From an uncultured Porphyromonadaceae bacterium (GTDB taxonomy: Bacteria > Bacteroidota > Bacteroidia > Bacteroidales > Muribaculaceae), in the NCBI GenBank assembly GCA_900555715.1, contig USMC01000021.1, forward strand, positions 1 to 46,429: a DNA stretch of 46,429 bases, written 5' to 3'. Position 1 is the stretch's first letter. Every line of letters starts with the position of its first letter. Below, one piece after another: positions 14,917 to 24,131 of the stretch. The notes under the pieces were generated by a model. The model ran no database searches, was not told the origin of the DNA, and saw only the letters and a list, made by a program, of their open reading frames with translations. A program made the position numbers and the translations under genes.

Positions 14917-16485
14917 TTAGTAGAGTTCGTTTTTGAGGTTGGGGTTGGCGGAAAGTTCAGCCGAGGGGATGGGATAGATGTTATAGCGTGCGTCGACAGT
15001 CTGTCCGTCGAGCGTTCCGCCTTTCCACTGCCATATATAGTCGGCTGTGGTGAAGAGTCCGAAGCGCACGAGGTCGGTGCGGCGCATCATCTCGTGATAG
15101 AACTCGCGTCCGCGTTCGTCTATCATAAATTTCAGATTGAACTGATCGGCGGAGATGTCGCCGGAATAGTCGCCGTAGGCACGGCGGCGGACAAGGTTCA
15201 CCCAGTAGCGCGCTTCTTCGGCATTTGTTCCTGCTCCGCCGCGGAGGAACGCTTCTGCTGCCGAGAGATATACTTCGGCAAGGCGGAACATGGGATAGTC
15301 GGTGCTGCAGCCGCGTGCGGCGCTGTCGCTTGCGGGCTGTCCGGCGTCGGTGAGGTTAGTCCATTTTTCGCTGAAATATCCTTCTGCCTGATTGTCGATG
15401 GCGCCGGTAAAATACTGTGCCTGGCTGTCGCTCCAGAAAGTGTTGCGTGCATCCTTGGTGCTTGTGAAGAGTGCGGGGAGCTCGCCTCGGACGCGCCAGT
15501 TGCCCCAGCCGTTGCTGATGCCGTATTTTGCGGGATCCTGAGTGCTGTTGTTGCCGCAGGCAGCGCAGATGAGGTATGTTGCGGAGCCCCAAGTCGTTGC
15601 CTGGTCGGCGTCGGCGGCAAAGGCGAAGATTATCTCGTTGGTACGCTTGTCGTTGTCGGCGTTGAAGAGCTTGCTGTATTCGGCTTCGAGTTCATAGCGT
15701 CCGGTGCCGATGATTTTCTTGGCGTAAGAGATACAGTCGGTATAGTGGTCTTCGCCGGTGTATGTCTCGCCGTTGAGCGCCAGACGGACACCGAGTGCCC
15801 ATGCGGCGGCACGACCGGCGCGTCCGTACTCGTTCACCTCGGGAAGTATGTTTTCGATGGCTTTGAGCTCGCTGTCGATGAAGGCATAGAGCTGCTTGCC
15901 GTCGTATGCCTCAGGGATAACGCCTGTCGTGGGCGTTGATTCGTCAACTTTAGGTCCTTTGCGGAAGAGGTCGAGAACGTAGTAATAGTCGAGCGCGCGA
16001 ATGAAGCGTGCCTCGGCGGCATAGATGCGTATCTCGTCCTGTTCGGCGGCTGTGAACTTGCCGATGCTGCCTTCGCCGCAGTAGCGGAGGAATTCGTTGC
16101 AGAGCGCCACGGAGTAGAACAGACGGTAGTAGGTGTCGGACACCCACACGTCGTTGGCGTCCCATGTCATATATGTTATTGCAGTCTGGTTATCGCCCGA
16201 AAGCCATGTCTGCGCCACTTCGTCGGTGGACGATTCCTGAAGATTGAAGATGTTGCGGATAAGGTCCTGCCCCTGATTGCTGGAGAGGTCGGGGTTGGCG
16301 GCGCGTTCCTGACCGATGAGGCTGTATGAGCCGTATATTTTGGCAAGTACCGACTGATAGCCCTGGATGGTCGAATAGACTTTCTCGGAGGTGTTGCCGA
16401 TGACGGGCTTCTGGTCGAGATCGCCGGTGCAGGATGCGAAGACGACTGCCGCGGAGGCTATGATTGTTGCTTTTATTTTATTCAT
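14917..16485 (-). CDS. SusD-family glycan-binding lipoprotein
   Basis: 522 residues. Lipobox VFASC (Cys19). The N-terminal SusD region (DLDQKPVIGNTSEKVYST), the tetratricopeptide core with AEARFIRALDYYYVLDLF around residue 155-172, and the C-terminal RagB/SusD part with FMIDERGREFYHEMMRRTDL, are all present. It caps the SusC channel and delivers oligosaccharides. It lies 12 bases after susC and 3 before the SusE-like gene. Confidence 0.95.
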   Translation of the reverse strand: MNKIKATIIASAAVVFASCTGDLDQKPVIGNTSEKVYSTIQGYQSVLAKIYGSYSLIGQERAANPDLSSNQGQDLIRNIFNLQESSTDEVAQTWLSGDNQTAITYMTWDANDVWVSDTYYRLFYSVALCNEFLRYCGEGSIGKFTAAEQDEIRIYAAEARFIRALDYYYVLDLFRKGPKVDESTPTTGVIPEAYDGKQLYAFIDSELKAIENILPEVNEYGRAGRAAAWALGVRLALNGETYTGEDHYTDCISYAKKIIGTGRYELEAEYSKLFNADNDKRTNEIIFAFAADADQATTWGSATYLICAACGNNSTQDPAKYGISNGWGNWRVRGELPALFTSTKDARNTFWSDSQAQYFTGAIDNQAEGYFSEKWTNLTDAGQPASDSAARGCSTDYPMFRLAEVYLSAAEAFLRGGAGTNAEEARYWVNLVRRRAYGDYSGDISADQFNLKFMIDERGREFYHEMMRRTDLVRFGLFTTADYIWQWKGGTLDGQTVDARYNIYPIPSAELSANPNLKNELY

Positions 16486-16497
16486 TTCTGTCGTTGC

Positions 16498-19467
16498 TTA
16501 GAAGTTGAGACCGAGATTGATGGAATATGTGCGCGGGCGCGGATATGTGCCGTTGTCGATGCCCCATGAGCTTTCGGGGTCGATTCCTTTATATTTTGTG
16601 ATGGTGAACACATTCTGTACCATCGCCGAGACGTGAAGGTCGAGACTCTTGTAGATGCGTCCGAAGTTGTAGCTCAGCTGGAGATTGTCCATCTTGAGGA
16701 AGGACGCGTTCTCTATATAGTAGTCGGTAGGATACTGACGTTTCTGGAAATGTGTGTCGAGGAATGATGCGGCGAGATTGTTGACAGAGCCTGAGCTCCA
16801 CGATGTGCACTCCCATGCTCCCATGTTGGCGGCATTGCCGTTGTAGAGATAGTTGCCTGTCTGCGCGCGCAGCGAGGTGCTCAGTGTCCACTTTTTGTAG
16901 CGCAGCGAGGTGCTGAAGCCGAAGATCCAGTCGGGATGGGCGCTGTGGTAGTAGTACTGGTCGTTGGAGTCGATTTTGCCGTCGCCGTTGAGGTCGGCGT
17001 ACATTCCTTCGATGGGACGTCCTGTCTCCTTGTCGTAGATCTGTTTGTAGACCTTGAAGGTGTGGGGCGTATATCCGGTCTTGAACACCATTACGGGCGT
17101 GGATTCCATATACCCGACGAATGTGTCGGAGCTGTTCGATTCGGGCGTGAGGCTCAGGTTCGTAATCTTGTTGTCGAGCCATGTGGCGTTGAAGGTTGCC
17201 GTCCAGCTCCAGTCGCGTGTGTCGATGATGTTTGCGTTAAGGGCTATCTCGACGCCTTTGGAGCTTATGTTGCCTACGTTGGTGAGCATCTGCTTGTCGA
17301 AGTTGATGCCTGCGGGGATGGGCACGGTGGCGAGCAGGTCTTTGGTCTTGCGGGTAAAGTAGTCGACACTGCCGCTGATGCGATTGTTGAGGAATCCGAA
17401 GTCGGCGCCGAAGTTCCAGCTCTTAGTCGTTTCCCAGCGGAGGTTGCTGTTGTATGCCTGCGGGCGCATGGTGGGAATCCACTTGCCGTTGAAGATATAG
17501 TATGCGCCTTCGAGACTTTCGGTGTAGTTGGGGATATAGGCATAGTTGGCGATGCCGTCCTGCTGTCCGGTGACGCCGTAGCTGGCGCGGAGCTTAAGGT
17601 CGTTCATCACGGGACGTATGCTCTCGAAGAAGTCCTCGCTTGCCACGCGCCATGCCAGCGCCACCGACGGGAAGGTGCCCCAGCGGTTTTCTTTGGCGAA
17701 GCGCGAGCTTCCGTCGCGGCGGAAGGTGGCGGTGAGGAGATAGCGGCTGTCGAAGGTATAGTTGAGTCGTCCGTAGTATGATATGAGGGCGTGGCGTTCG
17801 TCGTAGGGCGATGTCATGTTCACCTGCTCTCCGGCGTCGTTGAATGTCGGGTAGGCGGGATAGTCGTTGCGCCAGTACTGATAGTCGTAGCCGACGGTAA
17901 CGTCAACGTCGGAGCGGATTGCGTCGAAGGTTTTGTTGTAGTTGGCATAGGCGGTGAGAAGCCTGTTCTGGTTCTTCTGCGGTCCCATCACGTAGTGGTA
18001 ACCGCCGGAGTTGTAGCCTTCGAAGCTGTCGAGGGGCTGGTCGACGGTGCGCTCGCCATGCGAATAGTCGTAGCCACCGGTGAGGTGCAGGCGCAGCTCG
18101 GGCAGCGGGTGCAGGCGGTAGTCGAGGTCGATGTTGCCTACGAAGCGGTACACCTCCGATTTGTTGGTGTTCATCATCAGCATGCCCATGGGGTTGGCGA
18201 GGGCGCCCTGACCGGGATGTCCGGCGCCGTCGATAACTTCATGGAAACCGCCGAATTTGTCGGGATTGTCACTGTAGACGGGCTGTGTGGGGTCGTAGGC
18301 ACCGGCATTCCAGATAGCGCCTGAATTGGCTGTCCGGTTGCGGGCATACGTGCCTTTGCCGCTGATATTCACGCGCAGATGGTCATTGAAGAAGCTCGGC
18401 GTGAGGTTGATGTTCGCGGTATAGCGCGTGGCGTTGTCGGTGCGCAGGATACCGTCCTGATACATCGCTCCGAGGCTCACGCGGAAGGGAAGCCACGTGG
18501 CGGCACGTCCGCCGATGCTGATGTTGTTGTCGGTGCCGAAGGCAGAGCGGAATATCTCCTTGTTCCAGTCGGTGCGTGCCTTGCCGAGCAGCGCCTGCTG
18601 CTGCGCTGTGCCGAAGGTGCGGACGGCGTCAGTGAATTCGTCGTAGCTCAGGTTCGGGGAGTACTTTATGGCATGAGCGATGGAGTTGGTTGTCGAGAAA
18701 GATACCTTGACGCCGTCGCCCGACCCTTTCTTCGTCGTGATGATGATGACGCCGTTCGATGCGCGCGAGCCATAGATGGCTGTCGACGACGCGTCTTTAA
18801 GTATCGTCATGCTCTCGATGTCGTTGGGGTTGATGAGGCTGAGGAAGTTGCCGCTGCCCTCCACTCCGCCGCCTACCTCCATAGGTACGCCGTCGAGCAC
18901 TATAAGAGGGTCGTTGGAAGCATTGAGCGAGGCGCCGCCGCGGATGCGGATAGTGCTGCCGCCGTTGGGCGAGCCGCCGGAGTTGGTGATGGTGATGCCG
19001 GCTATCTTGCCGTTGATGAGTTCTTCGGGCGATGAGATGACGCCCTTGTTGAAGTCTTTCTCGCTCACGGAGGAAATGGAGCCGGTGAGGTCGTCTTTCT
19101 TCCGCGTGCCGTAGCCTATGACGACTACTTCGTCGAGAAGCTTGTTGTCTTCCTCAAGGACAGCGTCGAGCCGTTCGCCGCCGATGGCGATGCTCTTCGG
19201 CAGATATCCTACGTAGGAGAACACAAGGTGCGTTGCCGAGGCGGGCACCTTTATAAGATATTTGCCGTCGATGTCGGTGACTACTGCGGCTGTCGTGCCC
19301 GCGGCCTGGACGGAGGCGCCGATGAGGGGCTCGCCCGTGGCGTCGGTGACCGTTCCGCTGACGGCGCGGGCACCCTGAGCGAAAGCCGCTGCCGGAAGAC
19401 CGCAGAGAACAAGAATCAGGAACAATCGGCGGAGGAATGCCGATGTCTTCTTTCGTACTTCTTTCAT
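16498..19467 (-). CDS. SusC-family TonB-dependent outer-membrane transporter
   Basis: 989 residues. Signal peptide ending AAAFAQ; a carboxypeptidase-regulatory-like domain (VSGTVTDATGEPLIGASV, about 37-115); the SusC TonB box DEVVVIGYGT; plug domain with IRIRGGASLNASNDPLIVLD; then a long beta-barrel ending in an aromatic residue (NLGLNF). It imports galacto-oligosaccharides together with SusD. The promoter and a candidate HTCS operator lie in the 176-base gap upstream. Confidence 0.96.
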   Translation of the reverse strand: MKEVRKKTSAFLRRLFLILVLCGLPAAAFAQGARAVSGTVTDATGEPLIGASVQAAGTTAAVVTDIDGKYLIKVPASATHLVFSYVGYLPKSIAIGGERLDAVLEEDNKLLDEVVVIGYGTRKKDDLTGSISSVSEKDFNKGVISSPEELINGKIAGITITNSGGSPNGGSTIRIRGGASLNASNDPLIVLDGVPMEVGGGVEGSGNFLSLINPNDIESMTILKDASSTAIYGSRASNGVIIITTKKGSGDGVKVSFSTTNSIAHAIKYSPNLSYDEFTDAVRTFGTAQQQALLGKARTDWNKEIFRSAFGTDNNISIGGRAATWLPFRVSLGAMYQDGILRTDNATRYTANINLTPSFFNDHLRVNISGKGTYARNRTANSGAIWNAGAYDPTQPVYSDNPDKFGGFHEVIDGAGHPGQGALANPMGMLMMNTNKSEVYRFVGNIDLDYRLHPLPELRLHLTGGYDYSHGERTVDQPLDSFEGYNSGGYHYVMGPQKNQNRLLTAYANYNKTFDAIRSDVDVTVGYDYQYWRNDYPAYPTFNDAGEQVNMTSPYDERHALISYYGRLNYTFDSRYLLTATFRRDGSSRFAKENRWGTFPSVALAWRVASEDFFESIRPVMNDLKLRASYGVTGQQDGIANYAYIPNYTESLEGAYYIFNGKWIPTMRPQAYNSNLRWETTKSWNFGADFGFLNNRISGSVDYFTRKTKDLLATVPIPAGINFDKQMLTNVGNISSKGVEIALNANIIDTRDWSWTATFNATWLDNKITNLSLTPESNSSDTFVGYMESTPVMVFKTGYTPHTFKVYKQIYDKETGRPIEGMYADLNGDGKIDSNDQYYYHSAHPDWIFGFSTSLRYKKWTLSTSLRAQTGNYLYNGNAANMGAWECTSWSSGSVNNLAASFLDTHFQKRQYPTDYYIENASFLKMDNLQLSYNFGRIYKSLDLHVSAMVQNVFTITKYKGIDPESSWGIDNGTYPRPRTYSINLGLNF

Positions 19468-19533
19468 TGGGGAAATGGGTGTGTTGGTTATGGTATAAAA
19501 ATAATTAACTCAGTGGTGGTGTTTTCCACAATG

Positions 19534-19541
19534 CAAAGATA
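19534..19541 (-). promoter_or_regulatory. Bacteroidetes -7 box of the susC operon
   Basis: TATCTTTG followed by C on the minus strand, 66 bases before the susC start. A clear -33 TTTG is missing, consistent with dependence on the HTCS regulator bound just upstream. Confidence 0.6.
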
Positions 19542-19569
19542 GCAGGCGGCGACATAACAGAGGATTAAC

Positions 19570-19601
19570 AATCGGACAAAGCACATAACAAATCGGACAA
19601 A
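19570..19601 (-). promoter_or_regulatory. Candidate HTCS operator: two direct repeats TTTGTCCGATT
   Basis: The 11-mer AATCGGACAAA (plus strand) occurs exactly at 19570-19580 and 19591-19601, 21 bp apart, two helical turns. AraC-type DNA-binding domains bind direct repeats with this spacing. The promoter-proximal copy lies about 28 bases upstream of the -7 box, touching the -33 region. I infer this is where the adjacent HTCS activates susC. Confidence 0.65.
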
Positions 19602-19620
19602 ACGATGTTTTGCCCGATTT
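19590..19620 (-). terminator. 14-bp inverted repeat after the HTCS gene
   Basis: Arms 19590-19603 and 19607-19620 pair over 14 bp with a 3-base loop; in minus-strand RNA the single mismatch becomes a G-U pair. It starts 23 bases after the HTCS stop, followed by GTTAT rather than a long T run, so termination is likely but not certain. One arm is also the distal copy of the operator repeat. Confidence 0.5.
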
Positions 19621-19643
19621 TTCTGTCAGATTGTCTGCTGTCG

Positions 19644-22600
19644 TTACGATTCAGAACCGGCGGAGTCACGCCGGGCATACTCGCTCGGTGTGCAGCCATA
19701 TTCCGCCTGAAAACATTTTGAGAAATACGACGGCGTCTTAAACCCCACCATATACATTATCTCAGACACGGTGAGTTTATGCTGTTCGAGCAACATCGCC
19801 GCCTTGCGCAGGCGCATCTTACGGATATAGTCCACGGGGGTGTCGCCGACGTATTTCTTGACAAGCCGGTAGAGCTGCTTGGTGCCTATGCCGCTTTTCT
19901 CGGCGAGGGCGGCGACGTTTAGGTCGGGATCGTCCATGTTCTCCTCTATGATAGCGGAAACGCGCATGAGCTGCTTTTCGGAAACAGATTCTATCTCGAC
20001 AGGTTTCGGCGAAGACATCTCTTCGATGCGGACAGCACGGCGCAGGCTCCGGCGCGAGAGCAGGAGCTGGTCGACGCGCGCACGCAATATTTTGGGCTCG
20101 AAAGGCTTGGGCATGAACACGTCGATGCCCGTGCGGACGCTCTCGGTCTCGGTGGCGTTGTCGTCGGCGGCAGTGAGCATGATGACAGGAACGGTGCTCA
20201 GGCGCGGATTATCCTTCATGCGGCGCACCATCTCCATGCCGCTCATAGCAGGCATCATCTGGTCGACTATTATCAGATCGGGGCTGTACGACAACGCCAT
20301 CGCCAGCCCTGAGCGCCCGTTGGCAGCCGTGGCGCACCGGTAGCCGTCGGCAAGCGACCCGCTGATGATATCCGCTATCGCAGCGTTGTCCTCGACGATG
20401 AGCACACGCGGACGGCTGTCGTCGTCGGCAGTGCCGTCTACCTGTGCCTCGCCGGCAGCGTCGGGTGCAAGCGGCAGGGTGATGATGAAAGTCGTGCCCT
20501 CGTTCTCACGGCTGAAAAGCTCTATGGTGCCGTGAAGCAGCCCGAGATATTTCCTGATGAGATAGAGCCCTATTCCGGTACCCTCGCGCATGGCGGCAGT
20601 GCGCGGCGAGCGGTACATGCGCTGGAACACAAGCCCCTGCTCGGCTTCGGGGATGCCCATGCCGTCGTCGGAGACGATAAGCTCGAGCCTGCCGTCCTTC
20701 TCGCCGACGCTCAGCGATATCGTAGCGCCGTCGTCGGAGTATTTGCAAGCGTTGGAAAGAAGATTGTTCACTATCGACTCCAGCTTGACGGCATCCGCCT
20801 CGATGAAGATATGTCTGTCGGGAGCATGGAATATGAAATGCTTGCCGGCGTGGCTTTCTCTGTATGTCCCGAAAATAGAGCGGCAGAAATCGACGGCATC
20901 CATGCGCGAGAGGATGAGCATATCGTCGCTGACGGCGTCGAACGACCGGAGCTCAACGGTGCGGTGGATGAGATTGTTGAGCTTGAGCGCATTGTCATAG
21001 ACCATGTCGAGCGATTTCTTCTCCGCGGGATCCTTCACCTCGTCGCGCAGACGGCTCACCGGCGCTATTATCAGCGACAGAGGCGTCTTGAGGTCGTGCG
21101 AGATATCCGTGAGAAAGCTGAGGCGCCGCTCGGCTTCGGCAATGGCACGGCTGCGGTCGGCATCGCGTATCCGCTCTGTGGCACGGTGGCGCAGCCACAG
21201 CACCAGAAGCATCACCGAAGCAAGGGCGGCGAGGACATAGAACATCACCGCCCATACCGACAGATACCACGGCGGCAGTACATTCAGCCTGAAATACGTG
21301 ATCTCCGAGCCCGGCACCGCCATGCGTACGCCGACGCTGTGGTTGCCGATGCTCATGTTGGCAAAGCGGAGAACGTTGCTGCCCTCGGGAAGCAGGGACC
21401 AGCCTCCGACAGTGTCGGCAGGGTTTTTCAGTATCTTGTAAGAGAAATGCGCCGTGCGCTCCGGAGCATAGTCGAGTGTGGATATGCTCAGCTGGAAAGC
21501 GCTGTCCGAGGGCACGTCGAAACGCAGCACCTCGCCATCGCCTACAAAATAATCTTTACCGCCGGCGTGAAGAAGGCGTATGCGCTGCCCCGCGCCCGCA
21601 TCGCGCAGCCGGTCGAGGTCGACATCCACAAGCTCATCTGTCGCACCGAGAATCACCTTATTATTCGCCGAATCGTCGAAAATGGAAGTATAGTACTTGT
21701 TCGGCAGCATGAGCGGACGGACAGCGAGAGAGCCGTCGCCGCCGTCGGTCTTCCAGATGCCGGAAGTCGTCGAAAGCCACATATCATCGCCGACAGGTTC
21801 CATTGCGATGATATAATCGTCGCTGTCGACCATAGGAACGGAAAAACGTCCTGCTTCGCTCCCGTCGCTACCGAGGACAAGCACTCCGCCGCGGCAGGCT
21901 ACCCATACCCTCCCCTGCCGATCGGCATTCATCAGCGCGGGATACTCACCCGTGGTGTCAAACACCTCCACACGGCTCATCTCACCGGTGCACCCGTCGA
22001 TACGTATCACACCGCTGTCGCGGAAAAGCAGAACCCACTTATTACCGTCGCCGTCGAGCATGACATGACTCACAAGATCGTTGGTGAGCCCATTTTCGGC
22101 AGTCGTCACCTTATCGGCGACAACAGTTCCGCCAGCGGGCAGGAATTTGCTCTTGTCTGTCTCATGCAAGCCTCCGAGATAGCTGCCCGTGAGAAGGCGG
22201 TCGCCGTCGTCGACAATGCTGTATACCCAGTTTGCCTGATAACGCCCCGTACTGTCGGTGATATGATATGCGACGAATCTGTCGGCGGCACGGTCGTAGC
22301 GGTTTACGCCGGCATCGGTGGCAATCCACACGCGCCCCTCGGCATCCTCCGTGATGTCGCGCACACGCTTGTGCGACAGCTGATGTTTCCTGCCGGGAGC
22401 ATACGATGTCGCTTTTCCAGAAGCATCGATGCGGAGAAGACCGTTACTGCCGCCAAGCCACAGGTCGCCGTGGCTGTCGCGCAGTCCGACATACATCTGA
22501 TTTCCGTCCCGGCTGTCCACAATCATGTCGATGCGCTTCGAACGCGCCGCATCCGACGAAGACGATATTGAAAAACCTTTTTCCGTGCCCGTCCATATAT

Positions 22601-23510
22601 TGCCGTGTCTGTCCGCCATGACAGTCCACACCTCGTCGTCGGCAATAGACTGCCGGTCGCTCGAATCGTGGCGACTCCGCCTTGTTCCGCGCTTGTCGCG
22701 CAGCATGAATCCGGCATCAGTGCCCACGAGAAGCCTTCCGGCAGCATCGGAGGCAAGCGACTTTATGTTCAGCCCCGAAAACGCCGGCTCCTTCACAGCC
22801 TTTTCCCTGACAGGGTCATAATTGATGAGCGCTCCTTCCGTCCCGAGCCAGAGCGTTCCCTCCGGGTTCTCGGCAATGGCGTTGACAAACAGATTGCTTC
22901 CGTCGTTTGCCAAACCGACGAGCGGCACTTTCTCGAAACGGTTCGTAGCGACATTCCACCGCGCGAGTCCGTCGAACGTTCCGGCATAGACAACACCGCG
23001 GCGATCACGCACAAGAGCATAGACCGAGCGGTGCGGCAAGCCTTCGGAAATGTCGGTTACTGTGCCGTCGGTCATATTATACGATACCGTTTTCCCGAGG
23101 CTCCCAATCAGCAGCCTGTCGCCGTCGAGAAGCATCGTCCGTATCTCTTTCGGGAAACTGCCCGCGGGCGCCGTCCAGCTGCCGTCGGAAAGAGCGTAGA
23201 CAAACAGACCGTTGTTGGTGCCTGCATACAGTTTCCCATCATATTCGACTATGGAATATATCTGCGCACGCTTCTCAGCTCCGGGACACACCGCAACTGC
23301 CTCGAAACCATCATAGCCGTAAAGACCGTTGTTCGTTCCTATCCATGCTTTGCCATTGCTGTCGACCAGAAGCGAAAACACCGCCATGGGACGTCCGCTG
23401 ATGTCGACATTATTCCACAGAAGGTTGTCTACGCTCTTCTGTCCGTGTCCCGGAATAAGAACCGTCAGAAGGACAAGAACCGACAAAGCTTTACGTATCA
23501 TGGTATTCAT
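19644..23510 (-). CDS. Hybrid two-component system sensor/regulator (HTCS)
   Basis: 1288 residues. Signal peptide ending PGHGQ; periplasmic sensor of about 14 two-component propeller repeats (for example KAWIGTNNGLYGYDGFEA, GNIWTGTEKGF, GDLWLGGSNGLLRID) and a Y_Y_Y domain; one membrane segment (WYLSVWAVMFYVLAAL); histidine kinase with H-box DISHDLKTPLS (His805) and ATP site DDGMGIPEAEQGLVF; receiver with phospho-Asp1083 in LIIVDQMMPA and the signalling Lys in FMPKPFEP; C-terminal AraC helix-turn-helix (VSEIMYMVGFKTPSYFSKCF). It senses a galactan oligosaccharide in the periplasm and activates the locus. It is upstream of susC on the same strand, as in other galactan loci. Confidence 0.95.
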   Translation of the reverse strand: MNTMIRKALSVLVLLTVLIPGHGQKSVDNLLWNNVDISGRPMAVFSLLVDSNGKAWIGTNNGLYGYDGFEAVAVCPGAEKRAQIYSIVEYDGKLYAGTNNGLFVYALSDGSWTAPAGSFPKEIRTMLLDGDRLLIGSLGKTVSYNMTDGTVTDISEGLPHRSVYALVRDRRGVVYAGTFDGLARWNVATNRFEKVPLVGLANDGSNLFVNAIAENPEGTLWLGTEGALINYDPVREKAVKEPAFSGLNIKSLASDAAGRLLVGTDAGFMLRDKRGTRRSRHDSSDRQSIADDEVWTVMADRHGNIWTGTEKGFSISSSSDAARSKRIDMIVDSRDGNQMYVGLRDSHGDLWLGGSNGLLRIDASGKATSYAPGRKHQLSHKRVRDITEDAEGRVWIATDAGVNRYDRAADRFVAYHITDSTGRYQANWVYSIVDDGDRLLTGSYLGGLHETDKSKFLPAGGTVVADKVTTAENGLTNDLVSHVMLDGDGNKWVLLFRDSGVIRIDGCTGEMSRVEVFDTTGEYPALMNADRQGRVWVACRGGVLVLGSDGSEAGRFSVPMVDSDDYIIAMEPVGDDMWLSTTSGIWKTDGGDGSLAVRPLMLPNKYYTSIFDDSANNKVILGATDELVDVDLDRLRDAGAGQRIRLLHAGGKDYFVGDGEVLRFDVPSDSAFQLSISTLDYAPERTAHFSYKILKNPADTVGGWSLLPEGSNVLRFANMSIGNHSVGVRMAVPGSEITYFRLNVLPPWYLSVWAVMFYVLAALASVMLLVLWLRHRATERIRDADRSRAIAEAERRLSFLTDISHDLKTPLSLIIAPVSRLRDEVKDPAEKKSLDMVYDNALKLNNLIHRTVELRSFDAVSDDMLILSRMDAVDFCRSIFGTYRESHAGKHFIFHAPDRHIFIEADAVKLESIVNNLLSNACKYSDDGATISLSVGEKDGRLELIVSDDGMGIPEAEQGLVFQRMYRSPRTAAMREGTGIGLYLIRKYLGLLHGTIELFSRENEGTTFIITLPLAPDAAGEAQVDGTADDDSRPRVLIVEDNAAIADIISGSLADGYRCATAANGRSGLAMALSYSPDLIIVDQMMPAMSGMEMVRRMKDNPRLSTVPVIMLTAADDNATETESVRTGIDVFMPKPFEPKILRARVDQLLLSRRSLRRAVRIEEMSSPKPVEIESVSEKQLMRVSAIIEENMDDPDLNVAALAEKSGIGTKQLYRLVKKYVGDTPVDYIRKMRLRKAAMLLEQHKLTVSEIMYMVGFKTPSYFSKCFQAEYGCTPSEYARRDSAGSES

Positions 23511-23537
23511 AAACAGACATTCTTTCTATAATAAACG

Positions 23538-23545
23538 CAAATATA
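23538..23545 (-). promoter_or_regulatory. Bacteroidetes -7 box of the HTCS gene
   Basis: TATATTTG followed by C on the minus strand, 27 bases before the HTCS start. The -33 element is weak. Confidence 0.55.
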
Positions 23546-23600
23546 ACGAAATATATCGAACAGAGCGACACGACACTGTCATTTTTTGTACTTTTGCGTT

Positions 23601-24131
23601 ATGATCGCGATTTCATACTACAACAGCCCCGTCGGAGAAATCATCCTCGGGGCTCACGACGGGCAGCTTGTGATGTCCGACTGGCGTTTATCGTCAAAAA
23701 GCGAGGAGTCGCTGCGGCAACTGGAAAAACTGCTGCGATGCCGCGCCACTTTCGGCAGCGACGCGTTGCTCGACAGCGCCGCCGCCGAGCTCGACGAGTA
23801 TTTCGGCGGCAAGCGGCGGCAGTTCGATATTCCCCTGCGCTTTTTCGGCACTCCGTGGCAGACGACGGTATGGAATCTGTTGCAGACCATACCCTACGGC
23901 AGCACTGCCTCCTACCGTTCCCTTGCCGCAATGGCAGGCAGAGACAGCGCATGGCGTGCCGCCGCGAATGCCTGCGCCGCAAACCGCCTGTCCATCTTCC
24001 TTCCCTGCCACAGGGTGCTGGGCACAGGCGGTCCCGGCGGCTACCGCGGAGGCACCGATGCAAAAAAGCAGCTGCTGGAAATGGAAATCAATGGCGCAGA
24101 GCTTCCTGAACCATTTTCGCCCATGGCTTGA
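23601..24131 (+). CDS. ogt: Methylated-DNA--protein-cysteine methyltransferase
   Basis: 176 residues from the ATG at 23601. The active-site motif is IFLPCHRVLG with acceptor Cys136, preceded by the helix-turn-helix region PYGSTASYRSLAAMAGR and followed by GGYRGG. It repairs O6-alkylguanine by suicidal alkyl transfer. The last 14 residues (from INGAEL) extend beyond the usual end and are encoded opposite the 3' end of the GH5 gene, a 44-bp tail-to-tail overlap. A -7 box (TACTTTTG, 23589-23596) ends only 4 bases before the ATG, so the message may be leaderless. Confidence 0.92.
   Translation: MIAISYYNSPVGEIILGAHDGQLVMSDWRLSSKSEESLRQLEKLLRCRATFGSDALLDSAAAELDEYFGGKRRQFDIPLRFFGTPWQTTVWNLLQTIPYGSTASYRSLAAMAGRDSAWRAAANACAANRLSIFLPCHRVLGTGGPGGYRGGTDAKKQLLEMEINGAELPEPFSPMA

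Noticed and set aside
14416..15939. A 507-codon plus-strand frame opposite SusD and the SusE-like gene
   Set aside because: It spans two real genes and their junction, with no promoter or family features.
20532..22571. A 679-codon plus-strand frame opposite the HTCS gene
   Set aside because: The HTCS domains are complete on the other strand; the product has no recognisable motif and arises from codon bias.
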